DNA of 64,000 nucleotides from JANQOH01 sp965214495 (lineage in GTDB: Bacteria; Pseudomonadota; Alphaproteobacteria; UBA7887), in assembly GCA_965214495.1 (NCBI GenBank), contig OZ243958.1:1302001-1366000 (forward strand), given 5' to 3'. The notes beneath the pieces were generated by a model, which had not been told where the DNA came from, made no database searches, and worked only from the letters and a program-made list of their open reading frames with translations. Below, piece after piece: positions 55,937 through 64,000 of this stretch. Position 1 is the first letter of the stretch. Every line of letters starts with the position of its first letter. The translations under genes were made by a program, and so were the position numbers.

Positions 55937-58900
55937 GCCGCGCCGACCGCGAACAGCGCCGCGCGGCGGACCCCGGCGCATCGGTCTGGGTCGATGCGTC
56001 GGCGGGTTCGGGGAAGACGACGGTGCTGGTCAACCGGGTGCTCCGGCTGTTGCTCGGCGCTGGCGCGAAGCCGGCGGTGCCGGAACGCATTCTGTGCCTG
56101 ACTTTCACCAACGCCGCAGCGGCGGAAATGGCCAATCGCCTGAACGACCGGCTCGCCGAATGGGCGGTAGCGAGCGACTCCGAACTGACCGCCGCGCTGC
56201 GGGAATTTTCGGACGAAACTCCCGGTCCCGCGCTGCGCGCGGCGGCGCGGCGGCTGCTCGCGCGCGTGCTCGACACGCCGGGAGGAATGCGTATCCAGAC
56301 TGTCCACGCATTCTGCCAGTCGCTGCTGCGCCGCTTCCCCCTCGAAGCCGGAGTCCCACCGCATTTCGAGGTCATCGACGAACGCGCCGCCGGCGAACTG
56401 ATGATCGACGTCCAGAACCGGCTGATCGCCAGCCTCGACGACGCAGGTCCGCGCCTCCGCGAAGCCATCGGGGTCGTGACCCGCAATGCGCACGAAGCCC
56501 GCATCGGCGAGTTACTCGACGAGCTCGCGAGCGAACGCGGGCGGCTGCGCCAGCTGGCCCGCGAGGCCGGCGGAATCGACGGGTTGATCGCCCGAATGCA
56601 CGACGCGGTCGGGATCGAACCCGGCGTGACCCACGAAGACATCACCCGCGCGGCCTGCGTCCCGGGCGCGGGCGCCGAGGATGCGCTTCGCCGCCTGGCG
56701 ACGGCGATGGCTTACGGAGGGGTGAGGGATCGCGAGCGCGGCGGGCGCATCGCTGCGTGGCTCGCCGCCGACCGGGACGAGCGCGCCGCCGCGTTCGCCG
56801 ACTATCGCCGCGCCTTCCTGAAAGAGGACGGCGAACCGCTTGTCAGAGTCGCCACGAAGGCCGTGATCGAGAGCGCGCCGTCGCTCGAGGGGACCGTCGC
56901 GGCGGAGCAGGCGCGCGTGGCCGCAGTCGAGGAAGACCGCAAGCGGGCCGTCGTCGCCGGCGCGACAGCCGCGCTGCTGACTGTGGGCGATGCACTGCTC
57001 GACGCTTATGAATCACGTAAACACGCCCTCGGCCAGCTCGATTTCGACGATCTGATCCTGGCGGCGCGCGATTTGCTGACCACCCCCGGCCGTGCAGAAT
57101 GGGTGCTCTACAAGCTCGACGGCGGTCTCGATCACATCCTCATCGACGAAGCTCAGGACACCAGCCCCGACCAGTGGGAGGTGGTGCGGGCGCTGGCCGA
57201 CGAGTTCCACGCCGGCGAAGGCGCGCGGGACGCTCCGCGCACCTTGTTCGCGGTGGGCGACCCCAAACAGTCGATCTACGGCTTTCAGCGCGCCGACCCG
57301 GAGAAGTTTACCGAGATGCGACGCTGGTTCTCCGGGCGGGCGCGGCGCGCCGGCCAGCGTTGGGAGGACGTGCCGCTCGACACCTCCTTCCGTTCGACCG
57401 CGCCGGTGCTGGCGGCGGTGGATGCGACGTTCGCCGCGCCCGACGCCGCGTCGGGCCTGATGTTCGACAACCGCCCGATCCGTCATCGGGCGCATCGCGC
57501 GACCCAGGCGGGGAGCATCGAACTGTGGCCGCCGACGGCGCCGGAGACGGCCGACCCCGCGCGGCCCTGGAAGCCTCCGGTCGAGCGCATCGCTCCACCG
57601 TCGGCCGCCGAACGGCTCGCCGCCGAAGTCGCGCGCGAGATCCGCGACCTGTGTGACGGCGGACACCGCCTCGAAAGCCGCGACCGCGCGGTGCGGCCCG
57701 GCGATATCGTGGTGCTGGTGCGTAGCCGCAACCGGTTTCTCGACGAATTGGTGCGGCGCCTGAAGGCCGAGGACGTGGCTGTCGCCGGCGTCGATCGCCT
57801 GATGTTGACCGGCCATATCGCGGCGATGGATCTGATAGCGCTCGGTCGCTTCCTGCTGTTCCCGAGCGACGATCTGAGTCTGGCCGAGGCGCTCAAGAGT
57901 CCGTTGTTCGGGTTCGACGACGACGCGCTCTTCGCCCTCGCCCACGGACGCGAGGTCTCGCTATGGCGGCGACTGCGCGACGAAGCCGAATGCTCGCCGC
58001 TCTGCGCCGAAGCTGCGGAGCGCCTGCGGGAACTCCTTCGCCGCGCCGACCGGGTGACGCCGTGGGAGCTTTACGCCGACCTGTTGTCGGCGGGTGGAGG
58101 ACGGCGCCGCTTCGCCGCCCGCCTCGGCGACGAGGCGACCGAAGTGCTCGACGAATTCCTCGCCCAGGCGATGGCGTTCGAGCGCGCCGCCCCGCCCGGC
58201 CTGCAAGGCTTCCTGCACTGGCTCGCCACCGGTGACGTCGAGGTGAAACGCGAGCAGGAGACCGGCGGCGACGCGGTGCGGATCATGACCGTGCATGGCG
58301 CCAAGGGCATGGAGGCGCCCATCGTGTTCCTGCCCGACACCATGCACCCGCCGCGCACGATATCGCAGCTGGTCTGGAGCCCGGATGGCGACATGGCGCT
58401 GTGGCCGGTGCGCAAGCCGGATTGGGATCCTCTCTCCCGCGAGTGGCGCGCGGCGGCGAAGGAGCGCGATCGCGAGGAATATCGCCGCCTGCTCTACGTC
58501 GCGATGACCCGGGCCGAAGACCGCCTGGTGGTATGCGGATGGCGAAACCAGCGGCAGAAGACCGATAACGCCGACGCCTGGCGCGCGATGGTAGCGCGCG
58601 GCCTCGCCGCCTGCCCGGATGCGCGCGAAGAGAAGAACGGGATCGTCGCCTTGCGGTCGCCGCGGACAGCGCCGCCGGATCGCACGGAGCGGGCGCGCCC
58701 CGACGCCGCCGACGACGCGCCGACGCCGCCCTGGCTGCGCGCGCCCCGCCCGCCGGAGACCGTAGCGGAGACGGTTTTCCCGTCCGTGCCGGAACCCGCC
58801 CGACAGCCCGAGGCCGAAGAGCGCGGGCGGCGGCTTCACGCCCTCCTTCAGGCGTGGCCGGCGCTGCCCGAGTCCGTCTCCGACGCCGACCGCACGGTCG

Positions 58901-59250
58901 TCGAAGTCGCGGTCGAAATCGTGCGCCGCGACCCTGTCTTCGCGCCGATCTTCGGCCCCGACAGCCTGGCCGAGGTCGCAGTCGCGACAGCCGGCGCGCA
59001 CGCGATGTCGGGCCGCATCGACCGCATCGCCGTCACGGACGAAGCGACGCTCGCCATCGACTTCAAGACCGGCGGCGCACCCGAGGACACGATTCGGCCG
59101 CCGCGGGACCACCTGCGGCAGATGGCGGCGTATCGCGACGCATTGAGGCGGATCTACCCCGACCGCCCGATTCGCTGCGCCCTTCTGTGGATCGACCACG
59201 GCGTCCTGGCTCCGCTCGACAGCGACTCGCTTGACCGCTTCGCAGCTTGA
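55933..59250 (+). CDS. addA: AddA, double-strand-break repair helicase-nuclease
   Basis: A 1105-residue UvrD-type helicase with a C-terminal nuclease. Walker A is VDASAGSGKTTVLVNR (about residues 20-35). It has LCLTFTNAAAAEMANRL, HILIDEAQDTSPDQWEVVRA (Walker B), FAVGDPKQSIYGFQRADP, IMTVHGAKGMEAPIVFLPDT, and LLYVAMTRAEDRLVVCG. The nuclease has MSGRIDRIAVTDEATLAIDF and KTGG. The GTG start at 55933 overlaps the addB stop by four bases. Its partner is encoded just upstream. Confidence 0.96.
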   Translation: MSRADREQRRAADPGASVWVDASAGSGKTTVLVNRVLRLLLGAGAKPAVPERILCLTFTNAAAAEMANRLNDRLAEWAVASDSELTAALREFSDETPGPALRAAARRLLARVLDTPGGMRIQTVHAFCQSLLRRFPLEAGVPPHFEVIDERAAGELMIDVQNRLIASLDDAGPRLREAIGVVTRNAHEARIGELLDELASERGRLRQLAREAGGIDGLIARMHDAVGIEPGVTHEDITRAACVPGAGAEDALRRLATAMAYGGVRDRERGGRIAAWLAADRDERAAAFADYRRAFLKEDGEPLVRVATKAVIESAPSLEGTVAAEQARVAAVEEDRKRAVVAGATAALLTVGDALLDAYESRKHALGQLDFDDLILAARDLLTTPGRAEWVLYKLDGGLDHILIDEAQDTSPDQWEVVRALADEFHAGEGARDAPRTLFAVGDPKQSIYGFQRADPEKFTEMRRWFSGRARRAGQRWEDVPLDTSFRSTAPVLAAVDATFAAPDAASGLMFDNRPIRHRAHRATQAGSIELWPPTAPETADPARPWKPPVERIAPPSAAERLAAEVAREIRDLCDGGHRLESRDRAVRPGDIVVLVRSRNRFLDELVRRLKAEDVAVAGVDRLMLTGHIAAMDLIALGRFLLFPSDDLSLAEALKSPLFGFDDDALFALAHGREVSLWRRLRDEAECSPLCAEAAERLRELLRRADRVTPWELYADLLSAGGGRRRFAARLGDEATEVLDEFLAQAMAFERAAPPGLQGFLHWLATGDVEVKREQETGGDAVRIMTVHGAKGMEAPIVFLPDTMHPPRTISQLVWSPDGDMALWPVRKPDWDPLSREWRAAAKERDREEYRRLLYVAMTRAEDRLVVCGWRNQRQKTDNADAWRAMVARGLAACPDAREEKNGIVALRSPRTAPPDRTERARPDAADDAPTPPWLRAPRPPETVAETVFPSVPEPARQPEAEERGRRLHALLQAWPALPESVSDADRTVVEVAVEIVRRDPVFAPIFGPDSLAEVAVATAGAHAMSGRIDRIAVTDEATLAIDFKTGGAPEDTIRPPRDHLRQMAAYRDALRRIYPDRPIRCALLWIDHGVLAPLDSDSLDRFAA

Positions 59251-59305
59251 CCCGGCAGAGTCCCGGGGGATCGCTCGACTCTCCGTTCGCGCCCCGGGGC
59301 ATCGC

Positions 59306-59334
59306 TTGACCGGCTCCGGCGCGCTCCATACTGT
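59306..59334 (+). promoter_or_regulatory. Likely trxA promoter
   Basis: TTGACC (59306-59311), 17 bases, then TACTGT (59329-59334). This gives a leader of about 45 bases with a GGGAG site before the trxA ATG. The 135 bases between addA and trxA hold no other feature. Confidence 0.5.
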
Positions 59335-59385
59335 CGCGTTCCGACGGGCGCGGCGCCCGGGGCCGGGTTCACACGGGAGCGCTTC

Positions 59386-59709
59386 ATGGCCACGACCAAA
59401 ATCTCCGACGCGAGTTTCAAGCGCGATGTCCTCGATTCCGAGACACCGGTGCTCGTCGATTTCTGGGCCGAGTGGTGCGGGCCGTGCAAGATGATCGCGC
59501 CGGCGCTTGAGGAGCTCGCCGAGGAATTCGACGGCCGGGTCACGGTCGCCAAGATGAATATCGACGAGAACCCGGACACGCCGACCCGATATCAGGTGCG
59601 TGGCATCCCGACCCTGTTGCTGTTCCGCAACGGCGAGGTCGCGGCGTCGAAGATCGGCGCCGCGCCGAAGAGCGACCTGACAAGCTGGGTCGAAACCAAT
59701 CTCGCGTGA
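59386..59709 (+). CDS. trxA: Thioredoxin
   Basis: A 107-residue thioredoxin with the active site FWAEWCGPCKMIAPAL (about residues 28-43), KMNIDENPDTPTRYQVRGIP with the cis-Pro (RGIPTLLLF), and the usual length. It is a general disulfide reductase in the cytoplasm. It follows addA on its own promoter, a common order in alphaproteobacteria. Its stop is eight bases from the end of the convergent aminotransferase gene. Confidence 0.97.
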   Translation: MATTKISDASFKRDVLDSETPVLVDFWAEWCGPCKMIAPALEELAEEFDGRVTVAKMNIDENPDTPTRYQVRGIPTLLLFRNGEVAASKIGAAPKSDLTSWVETNLA

Positions 59710-59717
59710 CGCCGAGC

Positions 59718-61067
59718 CTACGCGACTTCTTCCAGCACATCGCCGATGGTCCCGCAGATCTCGTCGATCTGCGCGCGCTCGACGATCAACGGCGGCGACA
59801 GGGCGATGATGTCGCCGGTAGTACGCACCAGCACGCCTCTCTCGTAGCAGCGCACGAAGGCGTCGTAGGCGCGCGCGGTCGGGCGGCCGGGGATCGGCTC
59901 GAGTTCGATACCCGCCACCATGCCGAGATTCCGGATATCGACGACATGCGGGCGGCCGCGCAGACCATGCACCGCGTCCTCGAAATACGGTTCCAGTTCG
60001 GCCGCGCGGTCGAACAGCGCTTCGTCGCGATAGAGCCCGAGCGTCGCGAGCCCTGCGGCGCAAGCGAGCGGGTGCCCCGAATAGGTGTAGCCGTGGAACA
60101 GTTCGATGACATGGTCCGGTCCGCTGACCACAGCGTCGTGGATGGGCGCGCGCACCGCCACCCCGCCCATGGGCACGGCAGCGTTGGTCAGACCCTTCGC
60201 CATGGTCACCAGGTCGGGGACGATGTCGAACCGCTCGCACGCGAACGACGAGCCAAGGCGGCCGAAGCCGGTGATCACTTCGTCGAAAATCAGCAGGATA
60301 CCGTGGCGGTCGCAGATTTCGCGCAACCGGCGGAGATAGCCGACCGGGGGAATCAGCACCCCTGTCGAGGCGGCCAATGGCTCGACGATGACCGCAGCGA
60401 TGGTGTCGGCACCGTGCAGCGCAACCGCATCCTCCAGCGCGTCGGCGAAGTGCGCGCCCCATTCGGGCTGGCCGCGGCTGTAAGCGTTGCGCTCGGGCGC
60501 GTGGGTGTGCGGCAAATGGTCCACCGCACCCAGGAGGTTGCGGAACTGGCGCCGATTGTTGGCGATGCCGCCGACCGAAAGGCCGCCGAAGCCGACGCCG
60601 TGATAGCCGCGCGCCCGCCCGATCAGCATGGTGCGCTCCGCCGCGCCGTTCGCCTGGTGGTAGGCGAGCGCGATTTTGAGCGCCGTATCCACGGCTTCCG
60701 AGCCGGAATTGGTGAAGAACAGGTGGTCGAGATCGCCGGGCAACAGCGAGGCCACGCGCGACGCGAGTTCGAACTGCTGAGGGTGCCCCATCTGAAACGC
60801 CGGGGCATAGTCCATCTGCGCGGCTTGGCGTTGCACGGCGTTGACGATCTCGCGCCGCCCGTGCCCGGCATTGACGCACCACAGCCCGGCGGCACCGTCG
60901 AGAATGCGGCGACCGTCGGCGCTGCCGTAATACATGCCCCGCGCCGAGACCAGCAGCCGGGGCGCCGCCTTGAACTGGCGGTTCGCCGTGAACGGCATCC
61001 ACAGTGCGTCGAGATCGTTCGGACTCGCGACCGGGGCCGCCGCCACATCGGGTACGGCTGCGTCCAT
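59718..61067 (-). CDS. Class III aminotransferase (omega-amino acid:pyruvate type)
   Basis: A 449-residue PLP enzyme. It has LWMPFTANRQFKAAPRLLVS at the start (as in beta-alanine:pyruvate transaminases), FFTNSGSEAVDTALKIALAY, GRARGYHGVGFGGLSVGGI, the PLP Asp in ILLIFDEVITGFGRLG, the Schiff-base Lys in LVTMAKGLTNAAVPMGGV, and HGYTYSGHPLACAAGLATL. It moves an amino group from a terminal amine to pyruvate or a keto acid. The exact donor is unknown. It stands alone, and the 200 bases upstream to the reductase gene hold nothing else that can be supported. Confidence 0.92.
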   Translation of the reverse strand: MDAAVPDVAAAPVASPNDLDALWMPFTANRQFKAAPRLLVSARGMYYGSADGRRILDGAAGLWCVNAGHGRREIVNAVQRQAAQMDYAPAFQMGHPQQFELASRVASLLPGDLDHLFFTNSGSEAVDTALKIALAYHQANGAAERTMLIGRARGYHGVGFGGLSVGGIANNRRQFRNLLGAVDHLPHTHAPERNAYSRGQPEWGAHFADALEDAVALHGADTIAAVIVEPLAASTGVLIPPVGYLRRLREICDRHGILLIFDEVITGFGRLGSSFACERFDIVPDLVTMAKGLTNAAVPMGGVAVRAPIHDAVVSGPDHVIELFHGYTYSGHPLACAAGLATLGLYRDEALFDRAAELEPYFEDAVHGLRGRPHVVDIRNLGMVAGIELEPIPGRPTARAYDAFVRCYERGVLVRTTGDIIALSPPLIVERAQIDEICGTIGDVLEEVA

Positions 61068-61274
61068 GATCTGACTCCTCGTTCGGGATCGGGGTTCGGC
61101 AGTCGGTTCGGGACACTATCACCTTCGCGACGCCAAACCTACGGCCTCGCGACCGTGGATCGAAGCATCCCGAACCGTTTGGCCCCGTTTGCGAGCGATG
61201 CATTCGGCGTCGTCGATCGCCCGCGTCGTCCCCGAGTGCGCGGGCTGGACCTTATACGGAATGCGAATTGAGCC

Positions 61275-62342
61275 ATGGCGGACAAGACCGCCGAACTCGA
61301 TCGCTCCGAACGCAGCGCACCGGCAGCGACTTCCGAAAACACCGACGTCGCCATCGTCGGCGCCGGGCCGGTGGGACTTTTTGCCGTGTTCGAGTGCGGG
61401 ATGCTGGGCCTCGAGTGTCACGTGCTCGACAGCCTCGATTCGCCCGGCGGGCAGTGCGCGGCGCTCTATCCCGGCAAGCCGATCTACGACATTCCCGGCA
61501 TCCCGCGCATCGACGCGGGCGCGCTGGTCGAACGCCTGCTCGAGCAGGCCGCACCGTTCCGCCCGCGCTACCGGTTCGGGCGCGCCGTCACCGGGCTGGA
61601 ACGCAAGAACGAACGGTGGCGCGTGACCGCCGCCGACAACGAGACCGTCGATGCTGCGGCGGTAATGATTGCCGCAGGCGCCGGTGCGTTCGGATTCAAT
61701 CGCCCGCCGATCGACGGCATCGAGGGCTATGAGGGCAGCGCGGTCTTCTATGCCGTGCACGATCCCGAGGCGTTTCGCGGCCGACGGGTCGTCATCGCCG
61801 GTGGCGGCGATTCGGCAGTGGACTGGGCGCTCGCGCTGGTCGATATCGCCGCACACGTCACCGTGGCGCATCGCCGGGCAAGGTTCCGCGCCGCTCCGGA
61901 CAGTGTCGCGAAGCTCGAAGCGCTTGTCGATGCCGGGCGGATCGACCTCGCCGTCCCTTGCCAACTGACGGGTCTCGACGGCGACGGCAGAAGGTTGAAC
62001 GCGGTGGTGCTGTCGAACCTCGACGGCGATACACGGCGCGTCGCCGCCGACGCACTGTTGCCGTTCTACGGCCTGGCGACGACTCTCGGGCCGATCGCCG
62101 ATTGGGGACTCGACCGCGCGGCCGCGCAGATCGTCGTGGATCCGGCGACCTGCGAGACCAGCCGTCCCGGCATTTTCGCGATCGGCGACGTCGCAAGCTA
62201 TCCGGGGAAGCTGAAACTCATCCTCAGCGGCTTTTCGGAAGCCGCGATGGCGGCCCACGCAGCGTTCGCTTACGCCCGCCCCGGCGAACCGCTACGGTTT
62301 GCCTATTCGACCGTGAAGGGGCTGCCGTCCGGGACGCGCTAG
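61275..62342 (+). CDS. Ferredoxin/flavodoxin-NADP reductase, thioredoxin-reductase-like type
   Basis: A 355-residue flavoprotein. The FAD site is VAIVGAGPVGLFAVFECGML (about residues 26-45), with DSPGGQCAALYPGKPIYDIP, the NADPH site VVIAGGGDSAVDWALALV, and FAIGDVASYPGKLKLILSGF near the end. It lacks the CxxC of thioredoxin reductase, as in the YumC-type ferredoxin-NADP reductases. It moves electrons between NADPH and ferredoxin. The C-terminus (YSTVKGLPSG) is typical. Its stop overlaps that of the convergent STAS gene by four bases. Confidence 0.92.
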   Translation: MADKTAELDRSERSAPAATSENTDVAIVGAGPVGLFAVFECGMLGLECHVLDSLDSPGGQCAALYPGKPIYDIPGIPRIDAGALVERLLEQAAPFRPRYRFGRAVTGLERKNERWRVTAADNETVDAAAVMIAAGAGAFGFNRPPIDGIEGYEGSAVFYAVHDPEAFRGRRVVIAGGGDSAVDWALALVDIAAHVTVAHRRARFRAAPDSVAKLEALVDAGRIDLAVPCQLTGLDGDGRRLNAVVLSNLDGDTRRVAADALLPFYGLATTLGPIADWGLDRAAAQIVVDPATCETSRPGIFAIGDVASYPGKLKLILSGFSEAAMAAHAAFAYARPGEPLRFAYSTVKGLPSGTR

Positions 62343-62680
62343 TCGTCGGCCGCCTTCATCGCCTCGGGCAACGAGGCATGGATCCGAATGATCTTGTCGA
62401 ATCCGGCGATCTGGAACACCTCGTCGATGGTGTCGCCGAGCGAGCATAGCGCGAACTTCGCGTCCCGCTTCCACAGACCCTTGGCGATCAGAAGGATCGC
62501 GCGCAAACCGGCGCTGCTGATGTAGGAGAGCTGCCCGAGGTCCACGATCACGGCGCGGTCGCCGTCGCCGATCGTGGCGTTCATGATGTCTTCGAACTCG
62601 TGGGCCGTGGCGCTGTCGATACGGCCCCCCACCGTGGCGACCAGCGTTCCGTTCTTCCGCTCGGTCTTTACTTCGATCAT
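62339..62680 (-). CDS. STAS-domain protein (anti-anti-sigma factor type)
   Basis: A 113-residue single STAS domain. It has GGRIDSATAHEFEDIMNATI, then VDLGQLSYISSAGLRAILLI with the Ser pair where SpoIIAA-type proteins are phosphorylated. A close by IAKGLWKRDAKFALCSLGD follows. Such proteins switch partner proteins by Ser phosphorylation. No anti-sigma kinase or phosphatase gene is next to it. It follows the PII gene by 39 bases and may be in its operon. Confidence 0.9.
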   Translation of the reverse strand: MIEVKTERKNGTLVATVGGRIDSATAHEFEDIMNATIGDGDRAVIVDLGQLSYISSAGLRAILLIAKGLWKRDAKFALCSLGDTIDEVFQIAGFDKIIRIHASLPEAMKAADD

Positions 62681-62719
62681 CGGCGCTGTCCTTGAACGCT
62701 GCGCCCTGCCGGCGTCGGA

Positions 62720-63058
62720 TCAGAGGGCCGCGTCACCGGTTTCCCCGCTGTGGATGCGCACCGCGCCCGCTATCTCGCCGACGAAGATCCGGCCGTCGCC
62801 GGGACTGTCGGTCGCGGCCGTGCTGCGGATGGTCTCGACCACCCGATCCACGAGCTCATCCGGCGTGACAGCCTCGATCTGTACCATCGGCATGAAGGCG
62901 ACGGCGTATTCGGCGCCGCGATGGATCTCCGCATGACCCATCTGCCGGTCGAACGCCTTGACCTCGGTGGCGACGAGCGCAGACACCCCGATCTCCGTCA
63001 ACGCCTCATGCACGGGGTCAAGCTTGTGCGGCTTGATCACCGCCTTGATCCACTTCAT
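62720..63058 (-). CDS. PII-family signal protein, divergent
   Basis: A 112-residue PII protein that aligns to E. coli GlnB without gaps (compared from memory of the GlnB sequence). The uridylylated Tyr51 (HRGAEYAV), Gln39 and Arg101 are kept. Changed are Gly37 to Asp, Lys40 to Met, Lys58 to Met, Gly84 to Asp, Lys90 to Arg and Arg103 to His. Lys58 holds 2-oxoglutarate in known structures, and Lys90 and Arg103 touch ATP. It follows the ammonium transporter gene by 27 bases, so it is likely a GlnK-like regulator of that transporter with altered ligand response. Uridylylation may still occur. Confidence 0.9.
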   Translation of the reverse strand: MKWIKAVIKPHKLDPVHEALTEIGVSALVATEVKAFDRQMGHAEIHRGAEYAVAFMPMVQIEAVTPDELVDRVVETIRSTAATDSPGDGRIFVGEIAGAVRIHSGETGDAAL

Positions 63059-63085
63059 CGGCGATCACCCCCTGTCTCGGCTCCG

Positions 63086-64000
63086 CTATAAATCGTAGCC
63101 GCGCTCGCCGTGGGTAGCAAGGTCGAGCCCGACCAATTCGTCCTCCTCGTCCACCCGAATGCCGCCGACGAGTGCGCCGGCGACTTTCACGACGACGAAG
63201 GTCACCGCGGCGGACCAGGCCAGGGTGGCGATCAGGCCGACAGTCTGCACGCCGAGTTGCCGCGCGATCGTCATATCCTCGCCCAGGCCGTGCCCGCCGA
63301 GCGCTTCCACCGCCAGAGCGGAGACCAGTAGCACGCCCAGGATGCCGCCGACGCCGTGTACCGCGAAAACATCGAGCGAATCGTCGATTCTCCATGCCTG
63401 CTTCACGACCTCCGTCGCGAAGAAACAAATCACGCCCGCCGCGGCGCCGAGAACCAGCGCACCGACCGGGCCGACGAAACCCGAGGCGGGAGTGATCGTG
63501 GCCAGTCCGGCGATAACGCCGGTCGCCGCCCCGACCAACGAGATCTTTCGGAACTTGATCCATTCGATCCCCGCCCAGACGAGCGCGGCGGTCGCGGCGG
63601 CGATGTGGGTGACGGCGATGGCCATACCAGCCAACCCATCGGCGGCGAGTTGGCTGCCGCCGTTGAACCCGAACCATCCCACCCAGAGCAGCGCCGCGCC
63701 CACCGCGGTCATGCCCGGGCTGTGCGGTGGATGAATCTGATGCGGGAAGCCGCGTCGCGCTCCGAGCGTGGCGGCGATAACGAGCGCCGAAACGCCGGCG
63801 CTCAGATGCACCACCAAACCGCCGGCGAAGTCCAGCACTCCGAGCGCAGAAAGCCAGCCGCCGCCCCACACCCAGTGGCAGACCGGAGCGTAAACGAGGA
63901 CAAGCCACGCCGCGCTCGTGATCAGTACCGCCGGAAATTTGATGCGTTCGACCCAGGCGCCGATCATCAGCGCCGGCGTGATGATCGCAAACATCATCTG
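63086..64000 (-). CDS. amtB: Ammonium transporter (Amt), C-terminal part
   Basis: About 304 codons are visible. The start lies beyond the right edge. Membrane segments follow each other throughout. Conserved parts are GVLDFAGGLVVHLSAGVSAL with the first pore His, LLWVGWFGFNGGSQLAADGL, and FAVHGVGGILGVLLVSALAV with the second pore His, followed by a short C-terminal tail (VDEEDELVGLDLATHGERGY) that docks PII. It conducts ammonium across the inner membrane. The gene precedes the PII gene here. In most proteobacteria glnK comes first. Confidence 0.95.
   Translation of the reverse strand, partial: QMMFAIITPALMIGAWVERIKFPAVLITSAAWLVLVYAPVCHWVWGGGWLSALGVLDFAGGLVVHLSAGVSALVIAATLGARRGFPHQIHPPHSPGMTAVGAALLWVGWFGFNGGSQLAADGLAGMAIAVTHIAAATAALVWAGIEWIKFRKISLVGAATGVIAGLATITPASGFVGPVGALVLGAAAGVICFFATEVVKQAWRIDDSLDVFAVHGVGGILGVLLVSALAVEALGGHGLGEDMTIARQLGVQTVGLIATLAWSAAVTFVVVKVAGALVGGIRVDEEDELVGLDLATHGERGYDL

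Overview
The window is 64 kb of GC-rich DNA from an alphaproteobacterium, most likely in or near the Rhodospirillales. This rests on gene order and gene types, not on a marker gene. The alphaproteobacterial runs tsaE-amgK-murU-addB-addA-trxA and prfB-mrcA-amiC / rne are present, together with AddAB recombination and GTG-rich, tightly overlapping operons.

Region 1 (1-10433) is a mobile-element-ridden CRISPR locus. A long array enters from the left edge (60 complete repeats between 42 and 4385, no cas genes in view). An IS1380-family element inserted exactly at a spacer/repeat boundary with a CTAG duplication. An IS4-family element then split it, and homologous recombination between two identical, inverted IS4 copies (5102-6414 and 9121-10433) flipped the segment between them. 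The flipped segment carries the 3' half of the IS1380 element, the array tail (two intact repeats, one degenerate, one truncated) and an IS630-family element. Putting the segment back restores the IS1380 transposase reading frame and the direction of the array.

Region 2 (10434-19091) starts with a decayed DNA methyltransferase gene. It then holds a catabolic block on the minus strand: a 2-hydroxyacid dehydrogenase, an IlvD/Edd-type sugar-acid dehydratase, an iron alcohol dehydrogenase, a CaiB-type CoA-transferase and a 3-hydroxyisobutyrate-dehydrogenase-like enzyme. A HicBA toxin-antitoxin pair and a small membrane protein sit on the plus strand inside this block.

Region 3 (19126-37418) is core genome: an AsmA/DUF3971 envelope protein, divergent glnE and a Bcp peroxiredoxin, a spondin-domain secreted protein, prfB with a programmed frameshift, PBP1A, AmiC-type amidase, RNase E, a catalytically dead DegP-like protein, mnmA, tRNA-Met and a truncated nuclease gene.

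Region 4 (37488-44650) is a MoxR / DUF58 / DUF4381-like / BatA / BatB / BatC operon ending in a secreted subtilase.

Region 5 (44808-64000) holds panE, a pterin dehydratase, a DUF3429 protein, purD, a NalP/SphB1-like subtilase lipoprotein autotransporter, the peptidoglycan-recycling and recombination run tsaE-amgK-murU-addB-addA, trxA, a class III aminotransferase, ferredoxin-NADP reductase, a STAS protein, a divergent PII protein and the C-terminal part of an ammonium transporter that runs off the right edge. No convincing intrinsic terminator (GC hairpin plus U tract) was seen.
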